Shown here one piece after another: positions 1-9,840 of a stretch of 64,000 nucleotides of DNA. A program made the translations under genes and the position numbers. Under the pieces are notes generated by a model. The model saw only the letters and a program-made list of their open reading frames with translations, made no database searches and had not been told where the DNA came from. The stretch covers positions 1 through 64,000 of the forward strand of contig VKHL01000006.1 in assembly GCA_015146655.1 (NCBI GenBank), read 5' to 3'. This DNA is from Ochromonas danica (Eukaryota; Sar; Chrysophyceae; Chromulinales; Chromulinaceae). Numbering within the stretch: the stretch's first letter is position 1; each line of letters opens with the position of its first letter.

Positions 1-251
1 CGGGTGTTTAATTGTGCAGTTGTGTGATGGAATGTTATCCAGGCCTACACACATTGGCAAGGATTGCTGTCACTTAGTTCTCCTTGAAGGGTCTGACTGG
101 TTGACTGGATCGACCAGACCCTCACTGACTCCAGCATGATGACTCTGTCATCGAGCGATCAAACAGGTGAACTAGTCAAGCTGCTGATGAGAAACCATTC
201 TGTGTATGCACATCATATGCACCAGTAGACATTATGGTTACCAAAACTTAC
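1..251 (+). repeat. Dispersed repeat, copy 1 (cut by window edge)
   Basis: This stretch is almost the same as 3680-3950 in the same orientation. The copies differ by scattered substitutions and two short indels (about 12 and 9 bases longer in the second copy). Both contain a GGGTCTG...CAGACCC inverted repeat (88-121 here) that could form a hairpin. The left end cannot be seen. Similarity stops abruptly after the shared CCAAAACTTAC. No coding capacity is seen. Confidence 0.85.
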
Positions 252-446
252 TCACTCCAAAACGCGATATCTATGGCTGGATCAGTCATCAGCAATCTCT
301 CCAAGTGAAACTTCAACACATAGTCTGCGCATGTTTACTAAATTAGAGTTACTCAATCCATTTAGCTGCATAAAATATTATTAAAAACAATTATTGGCAA
401 TAGCTGTATAAATTGGATCCAAAATGATTAAGATTGTTACTACAAA

Positions 447-2257
447 CTACCCACAAGTATCACCCATGGCATTGTTTCCAGAAGCTTGCTGGAGAACATT
501 ATCCCCGAAATACACAATATTCGGCAGTCGAAAATTGGGGTGAGCATGGTGATGCTGCAGATGCAGTCCAAAGAGGAAAGCTCGACTATTGGTGTTATCT
601 GTGTTGGAAAACTGAACCAAAAACTCATTCTGTCCCACAACCATCGCACTACTATTCACACGGAAAGTATGATAGCCACCGAGCGCTTCAAGTCCCGAAT
701 ACGCCTGTTTACCATTGATATACAACACCAAAGGGTCGTCATGAGACACAAAGAGATTCAAGGTACTCAACTGGTCAGCTTGCTTGACAATATAATGACC
801 TCTGGCCCAGACAAAGCAATCTTTGGGATAGCCTTCATTGGTTGCAAATCTGAAGAAATACTCTCCAACGCTGAGAAAACCAAATGTTGGAGCCAGTCGA
901 CGATAAGAAGTGTCAACGTTTTGAATATTACCAATCGCTGCAGCAAACCCACTGGAAGGAATGGTATACGATATATTCCACTCCGTCACGAAGCCTGTAG
1001 GAGGCGGGACTGCGAAATCTTCACTGACAGCTTCGCCTAAGCGCTGCGCCAATGGAGGAAGTCGCTTAGTGTTTGCCAGAGCTGGTCCATGTTGATACCA
1101 ATACATCACAGACTGTGTGAAATCCTGCAACGCACCATATTCAAAGCTGAAGTCGGATGCGAAGGGCAACTGAAACTCTTCGGTGAAAAAACGGTAAGCC
1201 GAGAAGTGGTTTTGATTGTCTCCGTACATGAAACCCCAGTCAGGGAAGTTATGGAACTTCTCGAACCAGCAGGAAGTTCCGAAGAAATCTTCACCTCCTG
1301 TGCCCTTCAAAACACGAGCATTTGTGGAAGGATCCAACAAAATCAGTTCAGCACCATTATGAAACCACTGATCGTGTCTATCAAGAATAGTGAGACCGAA
1401 AGTGACGCCTAGTAGATAGCCACTGCCACGAGCATGACCGACATGATAGGATCGTTTGAACTCATGTGGAAAACCATGGGGCCTCAACTGGCGACGGTCT
1501 TCCATTCGATAGCTTGCGTGAAAACGAAGTGGCTCTGGGAAAGGACAACGCGGATCATACATGTCATAGCTGATCTGAGACCACACACGCATCTTGATAT
1601 CTCTGGGATCCTCGTTGATCAAGGTGAACTTGATTCTCTTCGCAAAAGGAAGCGGTGCCACCAAAGTGAATGCACCGTTCTCCGAGATTTTGAACAAGTT
1701 ATTGTCTGCGCCATAACCAGACAAGGTGTTGCCCCACGAATCATCGTGATCATGATAGATCCCGAAGAAGGCACCCAGCGGAGCTTCCACGGCAGGAGTA
1801 GGCGAGTCATCATAGTAGATGCGCAACACCATCATCATGGCATCCTTCGTGCGAACACAGCGCTTAGGACGACTTGGTGATGCACCCATGCCCGTTACCA
1901 ACCAAAACAGCCTGTTTACAAACAAACAGAGAGGTAACCATCGTGAGTAAGGACATAAACTAGGATGAGGACTGAGAAGCGAGAGAAGACGTACTTTACG
2001 CATCCCGGCCCTTCTATATCAGCCAACACTGTCTCCTGGGTTCTGGAAATGCATGATCGAAAGGCGATCTTATTGGGGACGCGAAGTTTAGGCAAGGTCA
2101 GCATGCCATGGAAGGAGGCCACAGTCTCTGTGCTGGGGCAGGTGGTGGAGTTCCTCAAGCTGTTGTGGTCCAGATTGGAATAGACAGCAAGTGGAAGAAG
2201 GGCGAGAAGGAGGCCAAATAATGCCAATCTGCCACCGAAAGTTACGGAGAACATCAT
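447..2257 (-). CDS. Secreted GH172 (DUF2961) glycoside hydrolase-like protein
   Basis: Two exons, 2257-1995 and 1911-447, encode about 575 residues; the intron has donor GTACGT and an acceptor after AAACAG. The N-terminus (MMFSVTFGGRLALFGLLLAL...) is a clear signal peptide. The DUF2961 hallmarks follow in order: EGPGC at the end of exon 1, VLRIYYDDSPTPAVEAPLG then FFG, and GTGGEDFFGTS, where the Glu aligns with the GTEDYF motif of the family. GH172 enzymes characterised in bacteria act on fructofuranose- or arabinofuranose-containing glycans, so a secreted glycan hydrolase is likely; the substrate is unknown. The family is mainly bacterial, so old lateral gain is possible, but the intron and signal peptide show a settled eukaryotic gene. 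It lies between two copies of a direct repeat. Confidence 0.8.
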
Positions 2258-2281
2258 GTCAGGCAATGAGATAATTTTGGA

Positions 2282-2403
2282 CCAGATGATTGGATTTGAT
2301 TGGATTTGATTTGATTTGATTTGATTGGATTGGATTGGATTGGATTTGATTTGATTTGATTTGATTTGATTTGATTGGATTTGATTTGATTTGATTGGAT
2401 TTT
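2282..2403. repeat. Pentanucleotide array (TTGAT/TGGAT)n
   Basis: A run of about 24 five-base units mixing TTGAT and TGGAT starts roughly 25 bases upstream of the GH172 start codon, in its promoter or 5' leader. An open reading frame through the array on the minus strand (repeating SNQIK) is a by-product of the repeat. Confidence 0.95.
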
Positions 2404-3679
2404 GTTCCGTGTTGTTGTTTAGGAGAGGGTTGTCTGTGTCAGTCCCCGGAGTATCTCGAGTTTTCTTGCTCTGAAAACTCATATATTGCGACTTTCCTCA
2501 AGCCCAGCCGGCTACCAATCCGCTCTTCTTCTCCCGAGTGGATGTGTGGATCACAACTTGTAACCCCTAACTACCCTCAGATATCATAGAACTAGACGCC
2601 ATGATGGACTATTACAAAGACCTGGCTTCGCAGTATGGTCAGACCTATTGCCAAGGAAGAACATTCTCATATTAAAAGCTTTCTCTCACTCTGTTAAAAT
2701 GTCCTCTGCTGCTGTTGAACCTTCTTCTTGACCATTCTACTTGACCATTCTACTTGACCTTTCTACTTGACCATTCTACTTGACCATTCTACTTGACCAT
2801 TCTACTTGACCTTTCTTCTTGACCATTCTACTTGACCATTCTACTTGACCTTTCTACTTGACCATTCTACTTGACCTTTCTACTTGACCATTCTACTTGA
2901 CCATTCTACTTGACCTTTCCACTTCTGGCAAGATCGTTGGGATGGCGGTTATGGCCGTGTTGTACCAGAATACATGTCATTGACTTGAGTAGCAATCACG
3001 CTGGAAATAACAATGACAAGCAGCAACGATAACCTCAATCAAACTCTTTCCACCAAGGATAGGGAAAGAACGCGGTAGTGGGGGAGGGCAATAGAAATGA
3101 CGCAACGGAGCATAACGAATTGTATCCAAAACCATTTTTCACGATTGACAATGAGAATAGAGGGTAAGTAGGTTGGTGAACGAAAGTACTCACTCAGAAG
3201 GTACTTGTAATGACAACTCGAACTATTCGAGAGGGTGAATCTGAGCAGTTCAACAGATGAAATAAAGTCTTCCCTAGGCGGTGAATCTGTACATTGCTGG
3301 ATTTCATGTTGGGGTGGTGCGCTGATCGCTATCTTCGCGCGGCGTTGGCGAAAGGGTTGAAGGTCACGACAGACTCGAACGAGTACAATGATGCCAAAGT
3401 GGTGGTGATCATCACGAGATTTTGGACGAGCTGTTTTCTTGGATCAAGAAGCAGGTCGAGTTTGGCAACCTTTAGATTTAACAATTGGTTGATTGGTTTA
3501 GAAAGTAGTTATTGATCGCCTGTGATGATTATACTTGTAGTATATATTATCTGTATTGATTTGCAATTATATTATGCTGTTACAGCCTCTGAACCATCTA
3601 ATTATTCCATATCTGCAGTTATTCTTTGACTTGGTTATCAAGTACTGTAATAAGTATAATGTTAAGTGAAACTTGGTGG
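2404..3679. other. Intergenic, includes a 13-bp minisatellite
   Basis: No gene is seen. The main structure is a 13-bp minisatellite at about 2727-2927, with about 15 copies of CTTGACCATTCTA in which CCATT and CCTTT variants alternate. The remainder has only short, non-ATG frames and no recognisable domains. Confidence 0.8.
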
Positions 3680-3950
3680 CGGGTGTTTAATTGTGCAGTT
3701 GTGTGATGGAATGTTATCCAGGCCTACACACATTGGCAAGGATTGCTGTCACTTAGATCTCCTTGAAGGGTCTGACTGGTTGACTGGATCGATCAGACCC
3801 TTACTGACTCCAGCATGATGACTCTGTGATAACTCTGTCATCGATCAATCAAACAGGTGAAAACACTGGACTAGTCAAGCTGCTGATGAGAAACCATTCT
3901 GTGTATGCACATCACATGCACCAGTAGACATTATGGTTACCAAAACTTAC
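3680..3950 (+). repeat. Dispersed repeat, copy 2
   Basis: Second copy of the 1-251 repeat, in direct orientation and about 3.4 kb downstream of the first. Both copies end at the same CCAAAACTTAC, so that end looks like a real element boundary. No reverse transcriptase, integrase or transposase lies between the copies. Confidence 0.85.
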
Positions 3951-4338
3951 ACCACTTCTCTTCAGTAGTTTAGACAGCATTCAAATATCAGGACAACTTG
4001 GAAACTCTTCGAATAGTCAGCGATGAAGTCGATGAAGTTGGAAAAGCCGTTCTGATCATCAGCTAATTAATTTACAATTTACAGTTAATTTACAATTTTA
4101 ATGTTATGGACTGACGCTCTGATCGAGTCAATGGCAACTGCTGGCCTCACTCTCAAGAGAAAGATGAGCCACGACCCTCACAACTCTCAGATAAAGAGAG
4201 AGCAAGAAGAGAAGTCCCATATCACTGACTGTTAGCAATAGCAGCGCAATGAAGACACGCACAAAGACCAGCAACAAAACAGGGCCGTTGCCTTCACATA
4301 CAGTTTGTACAAGGAAGAGGAAGCAGCCGAGGTGAGGC
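3951..4338. other. Intergenic, no gene seen
   Basis: A-T-rich spacer between the repeat and the 3' end of the MPP6 gene. It includes short TTACAATTTACAGTTAATTTACAATTT repeats near 4068-4098. No supported coding region is present. Confidence 0.6.
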
Positions 4339-4911
4339 TCAGCGCTGCTTGGGCTTCTTCGCGCTGCTCTGACTCTTCTCATTCTCACGCTCACGCTTGT
4401 TCTTATTCTTGTTGTTATTCGCGGCGCTGACAGGTCGTTTGCCTTGGTTGGGGCCTCGGGGCAGTCCCACGAGCTGTTGGTACCTGCGCACCATTTCCTC
4501 GTCGTCGATGACGTCCTTGTCCGACTCCTTCTTCACCTTCTCCTTGTACTTGTCTGCCACCACAGACTGATAGTATCTCTCCATGGCCTTATTCGCACCA
4601 CCAAAAGAGCGTCTCCCGGGCAGTGCGGCGTAGAGGTCCGCGAAGTCTCGCACACAGTGCAGCCCTCCCGCGGAATGCACGGGGACACGCTCTGCAGTGC
4701 GAGAATCTTTCATCCAGTCCCCACCTTGAAGGTGCAAAAGACGATCACCCTCAGGCTGGTCCACACTTTCCTTGCGCTTCATAAACTTCATGCTCATCAC
4801 ACTTTTGGACAGCACAGGCGTGGTGGAAGAAGAAGAAGAGGAAGGGGCAGTAGCACCGCCACTTTTAGAGGGTGTGGTAGATGGTGCATTAGGCTTCAGA
4901 AACTTCACCAT
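4339..4911 (-). CDS. MPP6: M-phase phosphoprotein 6 homologue (nuclear exosome cofactor)
   Basis: One exon encodes 190 residues. The three short conserved blocks of the MPP6/MPHOSPH6 family occur in order: LSKSVMSMKFMKR near the N-terminus, GRRSFGGANKAMERYY in the middle, and DEEMVRRYQQLVG before a basic, lysine-rich tail. In animals and yeast MPP6 binds the exosome core and helps recruit Mtr4 for nuclear 3'-5' RNA decay and 5.8S rRNA processing. The ATG at 4911 is used because the frame upstream has only a TTG. The basic tail resembles a nuclear localisation signal. Low-complexity Ser/Thr/Pro residues separate the blocks, as is usual for this short disordered family. The gene is divergent from the cyclic-nucleotide-binding gene. 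Confidence 0.85.
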   Translation of the reverse strand: MVKFLKPNAPSTTPSKSGGATAPSSSSSSTTPVLSKSVMSMKFMKRKESVDQPEGDRLLHLQGGDWMKDSRTAERVPVHSAGGLHCVRDFADLYAALPGRRSFGGANKAMERYYQSVVADKYKEKVKKESDKDVIDDEEMVRRYQQLVGLPRGPNQGKRPVSAANNNKNKNKRERENEKSQSSAKKPKQR

Positions 4912-5145
4912 GACTTCAAAAAGCAATGAAATGGAATCCTATTGGAGGGGTTAACTAATCCGTCCAAATCCATTCACTGGCTGGAAGGAAGGCTACCGCA
5001 CGCACTACAACAATAATGAAGACTGTTAACTTAAGAGTGCAGAGTCAGTGCACCAGTTGTAGTTAGTATTGTATTGCGAGGGGCGGGCAGTTACTCTGCC
5101 TCTGTTGGCAAACAGGAAGAGCAAGGTCATCATACTGTGGTATTG
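4912..5145. promoter_or_regulatory. Short divergent promoter region
   Basis: Only about 230 bases separate the start codons of the divergent MPP6 and cyclic-nucleotide-binding genes, so both promoters must lie here or in the transcribed leaders. No TATA box is evident. This is inferred from gene layout. Confidence 0.4.
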
Positions 5146-7812
5146 ATGGCCGAGCAATCCTTTCGACCGTTTTCAGGTGACCAACCCGGACATTATCCTT
5201 TTCTTTCACAAGATGAGCCGGAGTATGAGGAAGATGATGACAGTTATGACTTTGAGATCGAGGAGGTAGAGAATGAGGACGAGGGAGGCGGGCAAGACCA
5301 AAACAACAACAACAACAGCAACAGCATCCCGTCCTTCACAGAGGGAGACTACAAGTCCTCGGAGATGCGCCGTCTGCTCACAATGCGTCAGAGCGAGGCT
5401 CGTCCTTTGGTGCAGACCTCGCAGCCGGTGGCCTACAAGTCCTCAGACGTCTTCCCCGACTGGATCCTCGCGGACTCCAACTGGCGACACGCTCCGCGGA
5501 CCACCGAGAAGGACAACGAGATCTCGGACATCCTCAAGATCCCCGCCTTGAAGCGCTCTACGGATCAAGACGCGACGCTAATAAAGTGGCTGATGTCTGT
5601 CTGGGGCCTCGCGGCGGCCATGGGCTTCAAGCGCTGCGCGTCCATGTTCAAGGAGTTCAAATACTCTGTCTACCAGCCGGGAGAGGATATCATTCGAGAG
5701 GGAGAGAGAGGTCTCACCTTCTACATCATCATCTCAGGCTCTACTCTGGTGCAGAAAGAGAGTCTCGGAGTCGTGGGACAGCTCGGCAAAGGCAAAAGTT
5801 TCGGCGAGATCGCTCTGACCCAAGGCAAAGACTTGCGCACAGCCACGGTGACGGCTCAGACTAGAGTGGAGGTGCTCTCCTTGCATAAGGATGACTACGA
5901 CTACTTCGTGCGTGACTTGCAAGAGATGGAGAGACGAGAGAACTTCCAGATCCTCTCGCAGTGCAAACTCTTCAAGGCCTGGCCCAAGGGAAAGGTGGAG
6001 AAGCTCTGCAATACTTGTGTGAGAAAGGTTTTCGAGCCTGGTGACTATATTTTCCGGCAAGGAGACAGTCCGGACGACTTGTTCGTGGTGGTGGAAGGCA
6101 GTGTGAACATCTTCAAAGAGCTCATCATCATCTCGAAGAATCGCTGGCCTGTTGCCACACACAAATGGAAACAACGCGTTCGCAAAGTCATTCAACCGAT
6201 CATGTTAAAGACATTGAACAGGTAATCATCACTCAACATCCCCACTGCATGTTGCTGTAGTCTAATGGATGGATGTGTGGGCAGGACGGATTTCTTCGGC
6301 GAAATGGCCATCTTGAAGAATCAAAGCAGATCAACCAGCGCCATCGCTGCTAGTCGCTGTGTTCTCATCGCTTTAGACAAATCAGAGTTCCTATTCTCTG
6401 TACAGCATTCTTCCTCCTCTCTGCAGTCCAATCGAGAAGACGACGAGGATGGATTCGAGTCTGCGGTCAGGAAGTATGTCGATGACGAGGACATCATCGA
6501 TCGCATTGGCGAAATTCATGGAGGACCCAACTCTACTGCCTTCGTGGGCAATGTCAAGTTGACCAAGCGAGAAAAGTCGCCCAATTCGTAAGTTGGATGG
6601 CAGTGTTTGATGGAAGTTCTCTGTATGTGATGAAAGCCTGTGGTGTGTGTGCATTGTGTAGGAGTCGCCCTTCCACGACGGGAACAAATCGACGAGCTGG
6701 TTCGCCGCCGTTCGTCTTTCCAGGCCAGCGCCCTCGATCAAGTCAACCTACAAATAATTTCTCGGAGGTCATGGTTGAAGTGCGGAAGGATGGATTGAGT
6801 GAGAAAATGAGATCTGCCGCGATGGTGCTGCCCGTCGATAGTCCTCAGTCTCGTCCATCCTCCTCCCCCGCCTTGCCACTACAGCAACAACAGGGATTTG
6901 ATTTCACTGCAGTTTTCAATGCAAAACACGAGAAAAGGGCCCTCTCTCGCTCCTCGACCACCCCCATTATCTCCAAACTTCCCTCCGCCTCCAGTCTCGA
7001 CAACAACAAGCCAAAGAAGATGGCGTCACACAGCAAGCTGATCCAGCCCAGCACTCCCAACACTCCCAGCAAGGCAGCCGCTGGATTGAGAAGAAAAATC
7101 GAAATATCCCGCAACCCGTGAGTTTCATTCAATGCCTTCCCATGCCATGTAATGACACAATGCTACTGTTTGTCTTGGCTTAGGTCCATGTCCTTCATCG
7201 CCTCGCCCACAGCGAGGAACAAACGCAACTCCTTGCAAGGCATTGACAATGAATCGGGTGCCTATGTCTTTGATCCTAATAAGATTGTCTTAAGAAGAAA
7301 CTCAGCCATTCGGATAGGAATGGTCTACGAACATATTTATCAAAAGCTGCAACACGAGACCATGCAGGTATCTTCCAGCACCATTCTTTGCGATTAACAC
7401 GATGAGTTTGATTATTAGAATTAATGCAAATCATGTGCTCTAGACACTTGAGAATGCTGAGAAGCCTAAACTGATCCGAAGGGCTTCGGCTATTCTCAGC
7501 GACGCTTTGAGCAAGTCTCGAGACGACGCCCCGCCCTCCCCAATCGCGGCGATGCGGAGCAGCTCGAACGATATGATAGATCCTATCGAGGGAAACCCTT
7601 TGCTTTCAAAATTGGCTCGAAAAGAGACTGCCAGGCGGTCGCTGTTGCTGCAACCAAGTCGCAGTGCCTCCTACTCACTCCACCAACAAGAAGAACAGAC
7701 AGTACCTGCCCCAGCTGCCTCTCCCTCATCTCGTCGACCATCTACATGGACCAGAGAGCGAAGGTTGCTTAGTAAGGCCAAGATCTCTTATCGCGATGCT
7801 ATCGAAGGCTGA
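5146..7812 (+). CDS. Protein with two cyclic-nucleotide-binding domains
   Basis: Five exons (5146-6221, 6285-6587, 6662-7117, 7184-7367, 7444-7812) give about 795 residues; every junction keeps frame and has GT-AG ends. Two cNMP-binding (CAP-family) domains lie in tandem at about 165-290 and 298-440. The first phosphate-binding cassette reads FGEIALTQGKDLRTATV, close to the PKA regulatory-subunit consensus with its key Glu and Arg. The second, FFGEMAILKNQSRSTSAIA and split by intron 1, keeps the Glu and an Arg. An acidic, Asn-rich N-terminus precedes them and a long Ser/Pro-rich tail follows. No kinase, channel or GEF domain is visible, so it looks like a PKA-R-like or free-standing cNMP sensor, possibly flagellar. 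The frame opens earlier at a TTG; the first ATG is used. Confidence 0.82.
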
Positions 7813-8520
7813 GAGATCACAAATGCAATTCGATGTGTTGGCGATCCCATCTGGAGCTCGTCATCTTTCTTCTTCTATTTACCAGATGCCTTTAACGATT
7901 GAAAATGCCATCCCTGTTGTCTTAGTCACTCTTAGTTTGCCCGTTTATTTGATGGTTGTGATTAGTTAGTTTTCCTTGAGATGGGTCTTGTTCGACTCAA
8001 CAGTAGCTTGTAGCAGAGGTGGCAAGCATTGAGACAATTTCAACGATGGCGCTGATGATGAATAACGACTTTAGTCTTAAGAGTGCTTACATGCTTGTAA
8101 ACAAAAGAAAATTGTGGTGTCAAGGTTTGCCAATGACCATCACATTGCAGACGAGGAAAGATAACAGCATGCATCAAGCATGCATCAAGCAGAGGAAGAA
8201 CCTCAAAATATGTGAGAATACATCATTCACTCTCCGCCCAGCATAACAAGACCTTGCTCACCGTGAAAGAAGGGCTAATAGCTTTCTTTGACTGGCAGAA
8301 CTTGTTAACGACGACGAAGGAGGTGACGTTGTATTGATATATATTTTCCACAAATCCAATTGTGGGGTTAGTCAATCTTGGAGACGACTTGATATACAAG
8401 ATATACAAAATAATGGGCGTGGAAGGAAATGAAAGTGATAAAGGAACAAGAGGACAAATGTAACGATGATGGATTATTGTCGAGTTGTGGATAAAAGAAA
8501 CAACGCCGTTATAGGTCGTT
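7813..8520. other. Intergenic, no gene seen
   Basis: About 700 bases between the 3' ends of two convergent genes. There is a short tandem AGCATGCATCA repeat near 8168-8195 and nothing else recognisable. The short frames here begin at non-ATG codons and lack domains. Confidence 0.6.
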
Positions 8521-9249
8521 TTAAACAGGGCAGATCACCAACTCGTCGTCGTAGCCATGACAGAAGGAGTCGAGAGAGGGAGTCAAGCCCCTTTCCTCGT
8601 CATAGAAACCAAAGTCTCCCAAGGTATCCTGCGAGTGGTTGTCTCTGGAACGGTAAAAGCTTTTCAGCTTGAAATCGCGCATGACATCAGTATCAGCACT
8701 GGTGCAGCTCAAACTTTCAGGCCTTTCGTAAATGGATTGAGATATGTCAGCTTCGTTCAGCTTGCATCCGCGCTTCACAGTCACAGGCAGAGTGGCAGTC
8801 TTGGAGCTGATGCCACTGGCCTTGAAGCGCACCGACTCTCCTGCACGAAGAGAGCAGGTTGCAGTGGATTCAGAGCGGAAAGAAGGAGACGGCTCGGAAG
8901 GAATAGGTTGATCAAGATACACCCTCTGGTCAATGCTCAGGTCGCAGCCAAGGTAAGGAGACTTCGAGGAAATGAGCAACAAGGTCTCCACCACATCCTG
9001 GCGAATGTGGAGCAAGACACGAGCTCTCCTCTGCCTAAGCATCACCATCGCATAGTGGAACTCGTGGAGCACAAGCGGCTGGCAGGATTTCTCCTTGGCA
9101 AGAAGGCTTCGAATCTTTTTCAAATGCCCCGCAATTTCGAATTCGAGTTGTTCTTCGCTTTTCTCACAGCCACAAGCTGTGGAAAAGATAATATTATTCA
9201 ATAGATGAAGGATCTTGTTGTCACTTCGATGACTCAAAGTGCAGCCCAT
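8521..9249 (-). CDS. Unknown protein with a possible N-myristoylation site
   Basis: A single-exon frame of 242 residues starting at an ATG. The first residues are MGCTLSHRS: Gly at position 2, Ser at 6 and an adjacent Cys, the classic pattern for N-myristoylation with palmitoylation, which would tether the protein to membranes. A leucine-rich, probably helical region follows (about 10-110), then a Ser-rich, probably disordered half. No known family is recognised. The opposite strand is also open over most of the gene (8557-9204), but the minus frame is preferred because it has a sensible start and helical composition. A soluble N-terminal tether followed by a regulatory tail is a guess. Confidence 0.55.
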   Translation of the reverse strand: MGCTLSHRSDNKILHLLNNIIFSTACGCEKSEEQLEFEIAGHLKKIRSLLAKEKSCQPLVLHEFHYAMVMLRQRRARVLLHIRQDVVETLLLISSKSPYLGCDLSIDQRVYLDQPIPSEPSPSFRSESTATCSLRAGESVRFKASGISSKTATLPVTVKRGCKLNEADISQSIYERPESLSCTSADTDVMRDFKLKSFYRSRDNHSQDTLGDFGFYDEERGLTPSLDSFCHGYDDELVICPV

Positions 9250-9840
9250 AAAACAAAGGAGTTCAAAGCGGAACTTCGCAAAACAGTAAAGAAGAAGAAG
9301 AAGAAGTAGTAGTAGAAGAAGAAGTCAAAGGTAAAACAGGGAATCCTATTGACTTTCTATTGTGCTCGAGGATGGCTTGGCTTCAATCCGAAGTGATGGG
9401 ATGGGATGGCTTGGGATGGCCTTCGAGGCTGTGGGAGGGCCTGGGCGGGGGGTCTGGTGGGGACCTTTCAGCCTTTGCATTCGTGCATCGCCTTGAAGTT
9501 CTCTCCCGCTTCTGGTTCAAGAACTCTGCTTGTCCTCAGCGAGAAGTCGTGGAAAAGGAGTTGAAAGTCATGCAAGCTGCTGACGCGTCCCTTCTGGCTG
9601 CGTTGTTCTGGCGTGCGCGCTTCAAGCACAGAATTTTCTGATCAGCCTCAACGGAACTCCACCCAACACAATTCCAAGTAATTCCATGGAATCGTTTCCA
9701 GCAAACCAAAGAGCTATCATCAAGCTCGCAGAGTAGATAAACATAACTGTTATAGCTTTATTGTTACCTCTTTCTAAAGGTTCATTCACACATAACACAC
9801 TTTGGATAATTTTGCTGATGGCTTAGTATACAGGGGAGAA
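9250..9840. other. Intergenic, simple repeats only
   Basis: Contains a GAA/GTA-rich tract at about 9290-9330 and G-rich GGGATGGGATGGC repeats near 9395-9420. No gene is supported. Confidence 0.6.

Noticed and set aside
1956-2482. Minus-strand frame through the TTGAT/TGGAT array giving a repeating SNQIK peptide
   Set aside because: Only the part from the ATG at 2257 is taken as the GH172 signal peptide; the upstream repeat peptide is a by-product of a five-base repeat and has no suitable role.
1-3950. Direct repeats as the LTRs of a retroelement
   Set aside because: The enclosed DNA has a spliced GH172 gene and simple repeats but no reverse transcriptase, integrase, primer-binding site or polypurine tract.
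8557-9204. 215-codon plus-strand frame opposite the 8521-9249 gene
   Set aside because: It is antisense to a frame with a better start and composition; Arg/Gln/His-rich content looks like a shadow. Not fully excluded without transcripts.
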